A stretch of 64,000 nt of DNA from Aquilaria yunnanensis (lineage: Eukaryota; Streptophyta; Magnoliopsida; Malvales; Thymelaeaceae). Position 1 is the stretch's first letter. Every line of letters begins with the position of its first letter. Both the position numbers and the translations under genes were made by a program. The DNA is taken from NCBI GenBank assembly GCA_039654915.1, contig CM077596.1, positions 75,021,751 through 75,085,750 of the forward strand, in the 5' to 3' direction. Under the pieces are notes generated by a model. That model was not told where the DNA came from and searched no databases. It worked only from the letters and a program-made list of their open reading frames with translations. Below are positions 46,831 to 58,046 of this stretch, one piece after another.

Positions 46831-49800
46831 AGTAGAGGTATGTGGGTGCGTGCATCTTGTATAGAAATACAAGCATTATTTGTGATGTTATTCTAATGAG
46901 ATAGATACATATAGCCGATTCTTGGTTTCTGGCTCGCTCTAAAATACATAAAAGGAGGGCCAAGGCAAGGTCCCGTTTGTAGCGCTGTGTAATCATATAT
47001 AGCTATAGGCTTTGGGGGGGTTGAAGAAATTGTATTTTAGTAGCGCAAGCGCGTGTGCACACACACACATATATATACATATATCGCTATTTAATATCGC
47101 TACTTAAAAGCATCTTTACAAGTATTAGGGGAGGGTATCTATAACAGTATATGAAGGGTAGGGGGGTGTTGAGCTACATTTCACAATTTTTGTCATGCAA
47201 GTGTTGGTGGGGGGTTTCAAACACCGGCCTTAACCAGGCAATGTCCGGCGGAGCTGTCTGTTTTATTACGAAAGCATCGATACCTTCCTAGCTTCTCATT
47301 GACCGCTTGTGTTTCTTGATTTGCTTTAGTTTAATACTCTATGCCGCCTTCTTGCGTCTCATCTCTTCTTGGAGTGAAATTCATTAAAGACACACATGAT
47401 TCATTTTACATTTAGTTGAATCAGTTTAAAATGGATTTTCTTTATCTTTATGATTTTTTTTTTATCCGGAGCCAATACTATTTAAAAACTATTACCCGAT
47501 AAGTAAAATAGTCCATGGAATAATGTTTGTATAATATAATTAATTTTTTTTAACTTTCTAAAAAGTTTAAAAATTTTTAATTAAATTATAAAATATGTTA
47601 TTCAATAGATTGATATATAAGCTTTCAAATGATATTAGTTCCCATAAAAATGTCATAAAAATAAAAATAAGTTATTTTCTATTAATCTAAGCTAGTACTA
47701 AATTGATTGGGTCTAATATTTGGCCTAAGTCTACTTTTATTCCCGCCCTGAAACCAAAAAAGCTTGGTACACTGGGGTAGTCAGACCCTTGTAACAATGC
47801 TTGATGTTCTCGTGCTGTTGAAATCACTAACGATGTCTAGTTATGTACTTTTAGGATTAACGATTCCCATCATCTTTGTTTGATTTGATTCTGTGTTCTG
47901 GAAAGCCTTGCCTTGTACTGAGATGTGGGCTGAAAATTCCAAATAAACTCGTTTAATATTTATTTGAAAATTATGCATGCTGGTTTTGGAAAAAAAAAAA
48001 ACCTTGCACTAATGTCTAGGAATGACCCTTATTAGATTTAATTTTTCTTGGAACCATCTCTGGAGAGCAAATTAAAGTAGTGCACAAAAAGCTAGTCTCT
48101 TCAATTTTGTTCTTATGTAGCGTTCCAAGTTCCCTCTCCTCTCGGTGTCTCTTCCAATTTTGCCTTCATTTCCGTCAATTCGAGATCGTGCGGTGGTCTG
48201 GTCAGTAACCATATCGAACGAACGCTGTGTTGCTAGTGTCGATGGCAGAGGCATGGGGGTGGTGTTGGGTAGGTGATGTTGGAGCGGTGATTTGAAATGG
48301 AGTTTTTAGAACCCACGGTGCCAGTGTCAATGACCTGTTGATTTTTTTTTAATTGTGCATTATATATACTATTAAAATTTGAACGGTTTTATGACATTCA
48401 TTATTCAGCTAAAATCTATAATTCGAATTTTAAAAAATATGTGTTTTTTTTTTAATTTTTGAAGAGCGATATGAGGAATATACATGTGAAACCATTTTGT
48501 CATATATATATATATATATAGATCCATTTTGTCATATATTGGCTAAAAAGGAAGGAGATTGCACACCCTCACTATTAACTTTAAACATTAGTTGTCATGG
48601 AAATAGCCAACGAGACGGTTTAATACTACATCTGAGTCTTCTTAAGTTTTTTAACAGCTCAGCAATTGTTTGAGACAATGTCAGAACAAAAACCAAAAGC
48701 TGGCAAGCCAAATAAGCAAAATACAAACACGACAATCTTCCACAGAAAACAACGCCTAGCCAGCCAGCCTATAACTAGAAAGTAGAAACATTCACAATTT
48801 CTTGCATTTGTCTTCTTCCCTTCACAATCTTCTTGGCATAGTAGAATGGCCATCTCTGCCTGAATCTAAAACCATCACAAAAAGCAAACCCGAGGTTCCA
48901 GGCTTGCTTGAGCCTTTTAGAAACCAAGCAAAAGTAAGTTCAAGACCCAATCCATGAAAAACTTTGCCAAAACAAGTAGGCCGTCGTAGATACATATACA
49001 CAAGCCCAATTAAGAAAAAAGCACAAAAAACACAGCTGCGCGTCTTTCCTTTCCCAATGCTTTCTTGAACCATTCATTAATACCATACTGACATGTGAGG
49101 AAAAACATTTACTATTGCGGCCTGAGATTGTGTACCTAGATGCACAAACGCACACCGCACAATATTCAGATTCATACAATTATAATTTAGTTTAATACAA
49201 TAATAAAATAATTTCAGAAAAAGAAAAATTGACCATTTCCAATACCAAATACTATCTTTATTTGCTACATTGATAAGCATATATCAAAATTCAAGAACAC
49301 ACACCAAAGTTCATCAATCTTCAGAACAACACCATACACAACACATTTGTCTCAAAATCCACAATTCCAATATGTGACAGTCTGAAACTCCAATGTATTA
49401 GTCCATACTTATTGTGTATTAATCTGTATAACCACATGTATCAAACTAAAACTCAAATGTATTAATCTGAAAGATGGTGGTTAGTTACTTTCTTCTTATT
49501 CATAATGATACATCTCACACTCAGGACCATACATCTCACACTTAGAATAATATAAATTAAACCCAATTGTATACAACGCGCACACACACACACATGCATC
49601 TCACACTCAGAACAATATATCGGACCAAAATAATATAAACTAAACCTAGTTACTATGGACTTAGTCATTTTTTACTAAGATAAAACTTCCAAATTGTCCG
49701 ATTCTCACTTTCAACCCTGGAATTACGAATCCAATCAGTGTGGACTAGCCACCTTCGTCATAATACAACATCCCTTCCTTTCGCAAGGCCGGCATTGTGT

Positions 49801-50522
49801 TTATTGCGACACTTTACGACTTCTGCATTCGGCTTCCAAACGACGCAAATCGCGATCACAGTCCCACTGCCAACTGTCGCAAGGAAGAAAAAGGGAGAGA
49901 TTTTTTGGGGCAAAGGAAGCGAGAAAAGAGATGAGATTTTTTGGAAGCAGAGGAAGTGAGAAAAGATAAAAAGAAAAAGGAACGGGGAATGGTTAGTTGT
50001 GGAAAATAACGATGAGTGGCTAGATTTTATGAAAAGAATAAACAAAAGGTTAAATGTATCCCTCAAATCTCGCATTTCCTATTTTTCTTTCTCGCTAACA
50101 GTGTTTTATGGAGGAGTTAGTGGCATCCATTATTTGTAGGTACATATATATGTGCATCAGAATTCTGCTTTACTATTTACTTTAATTTCCAGAATTACAT
50201 GATTGATCCCTCAAGTATAATTAAAAGTTAGATTGCAAGTTCCTTTAAGTGGAACGTGAGAGAGAGAGAGAGAGAGGTTATCATAGCTAGTTCTGATATA
50301 TTCATGTGCTATGAAGCAGGCTTATTTGAGAATTGCCTGCAATGATAAATTTGGGTCTGGCATCAATATCTGTAATTAGCTAGATTAGCGTCAAAGTTGT
50401 GATAATTTTTCAATGTTTGAGGCTTGACTAGTAGTAATATATTGTTGCCAGAGAAACCCAAAAACAGAACAAGGCTACCTGTTGTTATTTGTGGGGACAT
50501 GTCCTCCAAGCTTTGATAATCT
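46831..50522. other. Gene-poor region downstream of the AAA gene
   Basis: About 3.7 kb including the AAA 3' UTR. Features seen: a CA/TA run near 47054-47085, a TA run near 48507-48520, repeated CATCTCACACT motifs near 49510-49610, and a (GA)n run at about 50258-50276. A block at about 48930-49035 recurs in diverged form near 51500-51600. No gene recognised. Confidence 0.5.
48930..49035. repeat. Diverged direct repeat, copy 1
   Basis: The core ACTTTGCCAAAACAAGTAGG with CAAGCCCAA downstream matches GCTTTGCCAAAACAAGCAGG with CAAGCCCAA near 51522-51575. About 100 bp is alignable by eye. Probably two fragments of one dispersed repeat. Confidence 0.5.
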
Positions 50523-50839
50523 TTAACCAACCATAATGTTGTCAGATGGTTTGTCGTACTTAGTAGCATCCTCAAAAGCCTCAACAAGACATCTGAAGCC
50601 CGTTTCGACGACCTCCTGGCAACAAATTTCTTGCAAGTCCTCCCTCCGGAGGATCTCGTAAAAGCATTCTCTTGAGAGTTTGAGGTACTTGTTGAAATCA
50701 ATTGACCTCTTCTCGGGTTTTTGTTTGTCCCCAATTGTCCGCGCAAAGTGGGGAGGTAGAAAAATGATCAGGAACAGAAAGAAAGATGGGGCCACTAGAG
50801 AAAAGGCAATTGCTAATTCCTCTCGCCATTTCTAATTGG
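50523..50839 (-). pseudogene. Small secreted Cys-rich protein (prolamin-like/ECA1-type?), apparently frameshifted in the signal peptide
   Basis: An open frame ending at 50523 encodes a hydrophobic leader (APSFFLFLIIFLPPHFA), a basic linker and a compact domain with cysteines in the order C, CC, C (RECFYEILRREDLQEICCQE ... GFRCLVEAF). That pattern resembles the plant prolamin-like/ECA1 secreted peptides expressed in reproductive tissue, but the match is weak. The frame has no ATG. The only nearby ATG (about 50837) is in another frame and reads MARGISNCLF before diverging. The hydrophobic leader in the correct frame continues upstream as ELAIAFSLV, suggesting a one-base shift near 50830, or a missing upstream exon. 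Function unknown. Confidence 0.45.
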
Positions 50840-53800
50840 TTTGCAGAGCCTGTGAAAATATAGGATATATGCAGGATATATAGGAAAGTAGCTAGTTTTA
50901 AATGAGAAACCTTAATTACATTCTTCAATTTGATTCAAGCTTAACCAACCATTAGTTTCTACTTACTTAATGTACATATCTAATGTATCGTTCCAGTAAG
51001 TTTTCTTTTCTTTTCTTTTCTTTTCTTTTCAGCTTCGACATTCTTTGTTTGGGCTTCAACCTATTTTTTACTTCTGTCTTATAAAAATGGGTTAATTAAG
51101 CAGTTGATTCTCTCTGTGTGTGGTGATCTCTTGTGGTCCTTAGACTTTGAAATTAGACATTTGTACCACTATATCACAATAAGCAAAAAGAAAAAAAATA
51201 AAAATTCTAAACTTCTGGTTTTTGCATTTTAGGCTCCCCAATTTTCATTGGGTTACATTAAGACCCTAGTTTATGTTGAGATCCTAAATCCACTATATGT
51301 TTTCTATTTACTAAATTGATTGCCAACAACTTTGAAACCTTTCTTTATTTTTTAGAAAAAAAAACTTTAAATTGATTAAGACTTAGTTTTGAATTCATAA
51401 TTTTTGTTTAAACATCTTTTCTTTATAAATGTTGTTGATATAAAAAATTTATATATTGTTGATAGACCCACAACGAATTACGGGCCTATTAGCTACCAAG
51501 GGTTCTAAGTCCCAACCCACGAAAAGCTTTGCCAAAACAAGCAGGCTGTGTAGAGCTTATATTAATGCAAGCCCAAAAGGGATAAGCACAAAAACAAAGC
51601 CTAAGACTGTTGTCTGCATGTCTGTAAACACATCAGATCTTGTCTATGCCCATGTTATTAGCTTTTTGAGTAAGTATCTGGAAAGTATGGGTTGGGTAAA
51701 CTCAAAACTCAATTCAAAACATTTCTACTGAGTTTGGTTGGATTAGAAAAAAAATTAATTAGGATTGTGTATTGGCTCCACATTTTGGAGAATTATCGAT
51801 TTTTTTGTTGGTTTTGATTTTATATGAAACCAACCCGATATGGAACTGAATTTGAGGTATATATATAACTATATAATAAAAATTATAATATTACTAAATT
51901 GTGTATACATTTATTTATTAAAATGAAAAATTATGAGGGTGTTTCATAGTACCATTTAATTTTACTAACTAAGATTTCTTTGATTTGGAACTTTGTACGG
52001 TCTTTCTCAAGTAAAAAAAATATGTTACTGTCAATTGTTAATGTTATGTTGATCTTAGGCATGTCTTCTTATATTTAATTAGAAAATATTTTGTTTACTG
52101 GTATGATTCCATAAATTAATGTGTTTGTTTTGCCTTCACTAGTTTTAAAATAAGTTAAAATATTGTATTGGATATCAATTCTCTCTTTTGAGTACCTTTG
52201 ATGTCATGACTGATACATGTTTCATTATTCGGCTGAACTAGATGAGCGAGCATTGGTTGACATAATGATGATAACATGTCCTACCTCAAACGAGATAATA
52301 AATCTCTTTTTGAATTGATTGTGGTTACAATTTTATTGGATTACAAAGTTGTTAATTGTTACATGTATATAATAGAAACTGGAAAACCCGAGAACTAGAA
52401 TTAAGAAAACCGAATCTCTTCTTAAACTGATTATGGATACAATTTGATCAAATTACAAAATTGTTAATAGATATAATTTTATTTGTTTCTCAATTATCGA
52501 GTTAGATGAGATATTTCGGATTGGTTCGGTACCACCATCCTCACCCCCATTAAGTACGCAGGACAACAAATGAAACCATGTCCATCAACTTCTTCAATCG
52601 GCTAATTAGTGGCTCCTTCCCCCGGGAAAAAGGGATTCTGAAGCAACTTCTTCCTCCGACGCCTGTTCTGGACTAGGGACTGCTTCCTCTGGCGCCAATT
52701 GGGGAGTAAGCTCTTCGTCCTGTGACGCCGATTTCGTATGGTAGTCCAGCACACAGCAGCTTCTCCTTCCGACCACACTCCCGGAGTAAAGTTATCACAA
52801 TTATCTTGGGGAAGGCATCCATCTGCATCGCAAATTCCGGCATCCATTCAGAAGTAACGGAGGGCAACTGAATCCTAATTTCTGTAGATATTGAAAAAAA
52901 AAAATAGAATAGAAGAAGAAGAACTAGATTAATTTTTCATTTTAGTAAAAATATATATTTTTTTTCAGATGTAAGCTAATGGCAAGAAGAAGAGCTGAAT
53001 ATTAAACGAAGGAACAACTTCAATACGTTGATCATAGAGCCACACTAGAGATATTCTAATAAAAACATGTATCAGTATAACACATGTTGTATCGTTGACA
53101 GAAATTGAATTATGTGTCTGCCTTGGGTATTTATTTTATACTTAATCTAGATTTTATCCAATAATCATAGTAATTAACAAATGCTACACTTATTGCTTAA
53201 GGTCAAGAGAGATAGGACAGGTCTTTGTCTTTCTTTTTTGCCGAAGATAATTAGTAACCACATTAAACCTAACTAATCCAAAATTGAGTTGGGTCACACC
53301 CTGTTCAGGGGAAGTTTCTAGGGCTGAATATTTTGACTTCAGGTAAGGACGTTAGGGGTGTTTGGTTGGAACTCTCACAGTGCTTGAAAATAGGCTCATA
53401 CGAAAATAACATTCCCAAAAAGTAAAATTAGTTCATAAAATACAATTCAAACTTTCACATGTTTGATTCATACCTTGCAAAGAACGAAGATTTGAAGATT
53501 TTAACTTTCCCATATTTGGTTAAGGTATTTTGTGTTTTTCTTTAAACTTTGAATCCAGTGACCAAAATGTAACTTTCTAAATCCTAGTGATGTGTTTGCA
53601 AATATTGAAAAAATTTAGGGACTAAATGTGTATTTTTGGAGGACCATTTATACATTTTTCAAAAGTTCAAGGACAAAAAAATGTAACTTTCAAGGATTAT
53701 TTTTGTAAATTTTTTTAAAGTTTAGGGACCAACCTGTAAGTATCTGAATGTTCATGGGTTATGTTAGTCTCTCAAGCATAATTGTTCTGCGAACTTACCT

Positions 53801-54457
53801 CACCTAACATTGGTTTAGGATAATGAAACCCTGATGAAGAAAGTTACGAAATTCTTGGATAGTTAGAATCATGGAGAATTACTTCCTAAGTACGAGCAAA
53901 CAGAGGAATTTTTTATTTTTTATTGCACTTAGAATCAAAATGAAGACTAACAAGAGAGGAAAGTAACAAAAACAAGGCACATGAAGTAGTCTTCTAAATT
54001 GGAGACAAGATCAAAACACAGACCTCTAAAACTGGCAAGAGTTTGATATTGCCATTGAGATGTTTGATTAGTTCGAATTATGTACTTGATCGATTGAGGC
54101 TGTGATGGATTCACATTAGGGTGAATATTATCCATTTTATAAACTTGATGCCTCTTTGCTAAAAGGCTGTTGTCTTTGAAAGCACTTTTCTTCCCTCCTT
54201 GCCGCTCAAGCATGCATGATAAACCTTGTGGAGCAGTTGGTAGTAGAACTTGAGTTCTCTTGGCAGCCTCAAAGGAGTTACAACCCATCCAATTAATTAG
54301 AAGAGCTTGTCTTAGGTTTCTTGAACACTTTCAATTTGTGTGTGATGTTGGCTTTCTTGCCTTGGGTAAGGACAACCTTCTCAAGATCAATAATACTAGA
54401 TGTTTTCCTCTTAGCATTGTTGAGAGAGGTTTGAAAACCTATAAGTTGATCCAAATA
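50840..54457. other. Gene-poor region, no secure gene
   Basis: About 3.6 kb. A (TTTTC)n run lies at 51001-51030. Open frames at 52602-52847 and 53947-54288 (both minus) lack recognisable domains. The first has three degenerate copies of an Arg/Lys/Gln-rich unit of about 33 bp; the second begins MGCNSFEAAKRTQVLLPTAP. Either could be an exon of an unrecognised gene. Confidence 0.45.
51499..51605. repeat. Diverged direct repeat, copy 2
   Basis: Partner of the block at 48930-49035, same orientation. Both lie in gene-poor sequence and neither has recognisable coding capacity. Confidence 0.5.
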
Positions 54458-55733
54458 TGTTGAGAAGAAAATTCTCTAATCACCATCACGTATAACAGAA
54501 CAACAAATATAATCAAACAATCACACACAAATTTAATGTGGTTTGGTTGTTAACTAATCTACATCTACGGATGAGATATATTTATTCGAATAAAATATAA
54601 AGATTACAGTAGAGATATGCCCTTAATACTTATATTGACCTATAGATCCCTCACACTCTACGAAGAACTCCATAATTTTGCTTTTACACAATTACAAGAT
54701 ATGAGAATCATAAAAGATTTGTTATTCTAGCATTCTCTAGCATCCATATCTCTTTTCACTCCTAAAACCCTCATATCTTGCCTATTTACAACAATTGATT
54801 TTTCTATCAAGTTCAAAATCTTAACACAACAAGCCTTTTTATAGATTATATACAAATTCAAATTACATCAAAGTAGGAAAATTAAATTCAAAATAAATAG
54901 AAAAACTAAAACCAAATCCTGAATAAATTCAAAATCCTTAAGTTTATTAGCCAACAAACCCAACAATTTCCACCTTTACTCAAATTCTTTACCATGAACA
55001 TAAAAATCGTGAACACATGATCACGATCACAGACATAAATGCCATAAACATCATCAAAACATGAACACAATAATGAACGCTAACAACTACGAACAACATG
55101 AACATGACTCCAAACACCAACGTCATCACATCAATATAATCTTCAAACTTGTAGCAATTCATTGGTATCATATTGTAACCACTACCAAATACCCCTAGGT
55201 CGATTCCCCATGGCTCTACAAAACAATCCAAATGTTTTACCATGCCAAGCATCAAACCATAAGCTCCACCATGCTGGAACCAAACCAGAAACTCTGATAT
55301 AACTTGTTGGGAAAAATTTTCTCAATCATCCATCACACGTAGTGGAAAATAAATATAATTGAACTAGCACACAAATTTAATATGATTCGGCTCTTAACTA
55401 GCCTACATCCATAATTGAACTTTTAACTAGCCTACATCCATAGATGAAAGAAATCCACTAGAACAAAATAAAAATATTACAATAAATGCATGCCCTTAGT
55501 ACTCACATTGGCCTATCCTCTACACACTACTAATAATCTCATAATCTTGTCCTTACACAATTACAAGATATTAGAATCATAAAAGATTTTTCAACCTAGT
55601 CTTCTCTGGCATCCAAACCTCTCTACCCTCCTAAAACCCTTATATCTTATTTGGTTTTTCTCTCATACTTAAAACTCTAATACAACATGTCTTTTATATA
55701 CACACAAATCCAAACCACATTAAAATAGGAAAA
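54458..55733 (-). mobile_element. Short non-autonomous LTR retrotransposon (TRIM-like or deletion derivative)
   Basis: Two diverged direct repeats. LTR copy 1 is 54458-54965 (TGTTGAGAAG ... AAACCCAACA). Copy 2 starts at 55305 (TGTTGGGAAA) and breaks off at 55733. On the minus strand a polypurine tract (AAAGGTGGAAAT) abuts copy 1. A primer-binding site ATATCAGAGT abuts copy 2, resembling TATCAGAG of the initiator-Met-tRNA site usual in plant copia and TRIM elements. The internal region is only about 340 bp with no protein domain. LTR divergence shows it is old. Copy 2 is truncated, probably by the later insertion that follows. Confidence 0.75.
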
Positions 55734-57124
55734 GCTGTCAGAAATTTTTCATTCAACATTTTATGATGGCAAATCATCAAAAAAAATAGAAGGAATTAAT
55801 TAGACTTTCTGACTGGTGGTGCTCAATGGCCAGCGATAAGGAAAAACCTAATTCTGACGACTGGTCATCGAAAATGTCTGCCAAAGATATGTTCACCAGA
55901 AAAAATTTATGACAGTTAGCTATTGGAACTTTCAACAACATTGTTGAAAAGGGTCCGACAATGGCAAACGAAATGGCAGTGTTTTGATGTCAGGCCGTCA
56001 GATAAATGGCCAACAGTGCTTCAATAGCTGGCCACCAAAAAAGTATAAGGTGAACTTCCAATGGCTTTCAGCCAAAAAACTCGATGACCATCTTCTAACG
56101 ACAGGCCACCGGAAAATTCACTAGCAATCTTCCTATGGCCACTTATTGGAATCATCACCTGTCATCTTTCTTCGGTCTACCATGGAAAATCTAAATTTTA
56201 AGAAAAAAAATGTTTACTTAAATTAAAAAGAAGAAAGAAGAAGAAGAAGAAAAAGAAGAAGAAAGAAGAAGTAGATGAAGATGAAGATGAAGAAGAAAAA
56301 AAAGGGCAAAAAAAAGCACAAAAATTCATTAGTGGTCTTCCGATGGCTGGTCACTATAATCGTCGCCAGTCATTTTTCTCTAGTCTGCCATGGAAAATCT
56401 ATTTTTTTTAAAAAAAAATAGAAAACCCACTTACTTAAATTAGAAAGAAGAAAGAATAAGAAAATAAGGAAGAAGAAGATGAAGAAAAAGACAAAGAAAA
56501 AGCATGAAGAAAGAAGAATAGGACGAAATATGAGAGAAAAGGATGAAGAAGACCGTGAAGCTTAAGAAGAAGAAAAGGATGAACAAATACTTACTTTTAT
56601 TCTTGTATCTTTTTTTGATCAGAATAAACTTTATTTGAAAGAAAATATTGTCCAGGTAAAATAATCCAGATAAATATTATATTTTTAATGCCTAAAAAAG
56701 GAAAATTTCTTAAAATTTTAATAATGTCATACAAATGTTACAATTAATGGATTATTACATTTAAATAATTTTGACTTCCAAATGATATTGCTTCTGGGTA
56801 AAAAAATGTAAAAATAAAAATAAATTATTTTGGATTAAGTTTATTTAAATTAAAATGAATTGGGTGGAAACCATAAAAAAAAAAAACAAAAACAAATTTG
56901 GTGGAAGTCCATGAAGAAGAAAATAAAAGGAAAATGAAAAAGAGAAAGAAAGATAAAAAAAATCAAATGTATTAAAGGAGAGAAAAGATTTTGTGATAAA
57001 GAGGGGGAATATGAGATGGAAATCTAAGATTTTAGTGGAGAGAGTGGCTTTATAATGGTGGGCAGAAAATCCCTATGGCTTGTTGTCGGAAAGTACTCTC
57101 CCGAAAATTTCAAAGTGAAATTTT
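55734..57124. repeat. Unclassified repetitive region with degenerate short repeats and a tandem duplication
   Basis: From 55734 there are many degenerate copies of a GGCCACCGGAAAA-like motif in both orientations, as in subterminal regions of CACTA-type elements. An approximately 210-bp unit is duplicated in tandem (about 56115-56310 and 56325-56500), each copy holding CATGGAAAATCTA and a GAAGAAGAA run. Possibly one end of a DNA transposon; the other end is not proven. Confidence 0.45.
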
Positions 57125-57414
57125 GGTGGCGTTTAGTTGTAGAAAACAATTTTCATTTTCATTTTCTGTTTCTAGTTTTCATCTTCCATGTACAGTTTTC
57201 TAAAATATTTTTTAGAAAACATGTTTGGTTGTTTATACAAGAAAACAGTTTTCTGAAAATAAAAAATTGGAAAATATGTTTAGTTAAGAAAACTTTCTTC
57301 ACAACAAAATTATATATTTTTACATTATTAAAAACATTCAAATGCAATACTCATATAAAAGAAAAAAAAAACATGTTCATATGATAAATAGAGTTTTCTT
57401 GGTCATAGTATTTT

Positions 57415-57927
57415 TCAACGTATAATACAATTCCAAAGAGAACATATATCAAATATAGCATTCCTCCTCTCCTCAGCCTCCTCAATCCTCTTCTTTTCAG
57501 ATAGAAGCCTCCCTTTAACCTTCTCCATGTGTGAGTCCGTCTTCACCATCTCTACGTAGTAATCTGGGGGCCTAAGAAAAGGCTGAAGCTTCTCAAAAGC
57601 AATCCTGGTACCCTCCAATGCCTGCATGTAGAAGGCAAGCTCCCGCACCAAATCATCGTTCACATCCACCTCTTTCTCTTGATCAATATCAATGGAAAGC
57701 CACTGTATCCAATCAACACCATCAGGCCAGCTAATGTCTTGAAGCTTTTCGAGGAGACCATCCCGATTAAAAATCGACTTCTTTAAAGGTTCAGCTAGCT
57801 TAATATCTCCCTCATCTGAGTCTGACTCAAGCTCTGGTTCAGTTTCTTCAATTTCTGGATCACCTATAACCTCATTCAAAATCTCATCCTCATCACTTGA
57901 AGCTGAAACCCCATCCGGCAATGCCAT
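57415..57927 (-). pseudogene. EBP2: Truncated EBP2 (rRNA-processing protein) copy, N-terminal part
   Basis: A 170-residue frame. Residues 1-155 follow plant EBP2: acidic N-terminus (DEDEILNEVIGDPEIEETEP), NRDGLLEKLQDISWPDGVDW, DVNDDLVRELAFYMQALEGT, FLRPPDYYVEMVKTDSHMEK and LLSEKKRIEEAEERR. The frame then turns into an unrelated tail (NAIFDICSLWNCIIR) where the conserved lysine-rich C-terminus should begin. By memory of the family, a few residues are missing before FLRPPDYY. The ATG abuts an acceptor (CAACAG), and an untranslated exon ends at 59685 with CGCCAG|GTACG, so the copy kept its first intron (57928-59684). Full-length EBP2 acts in nucleolar 60S assembly; this copy lacks the basic tail and is probably non-functional or a chimeric transcript. 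Confidence 0.85.
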
Positions 57928-57990
57928 CTGTTGAAACCCCTATACCAGAGAATTAAAAAAAATCCAATTTCAAACAGGGAAGTACCATAT

Positions 57991-57992
57991 AG

Positions 57993-58044
<52 letters not shown>
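57991..58044. repeat. (ATA)n microsatellite
   Basis: About 17 ATA units within the retained intron of the EBP2 copy. Confidence 0.9.

Positions 58045-58046
<2 letters not shown>

Noticed and set aside
52602..52867. Short minus frames rich in Arg/Lys or with MPEFAMQMDAF
   Set aside because: Could be an exon of an unknown gene, but no neighbouring exon, start context or family match was found; not listed as a gene.
53947..54288. 113-codon minus frame starting MGCNSFEAAKRTQ
   Set aside because: The most gene-like of the orphan frames but without any recognisable domain or splice partner; left as unassigned.
54989..55255. 88-codon minus frame inside the short LTR element
   Set aside because: Hydrophobic Val/Met-rich translation without retroviral motifs; probably not coding.
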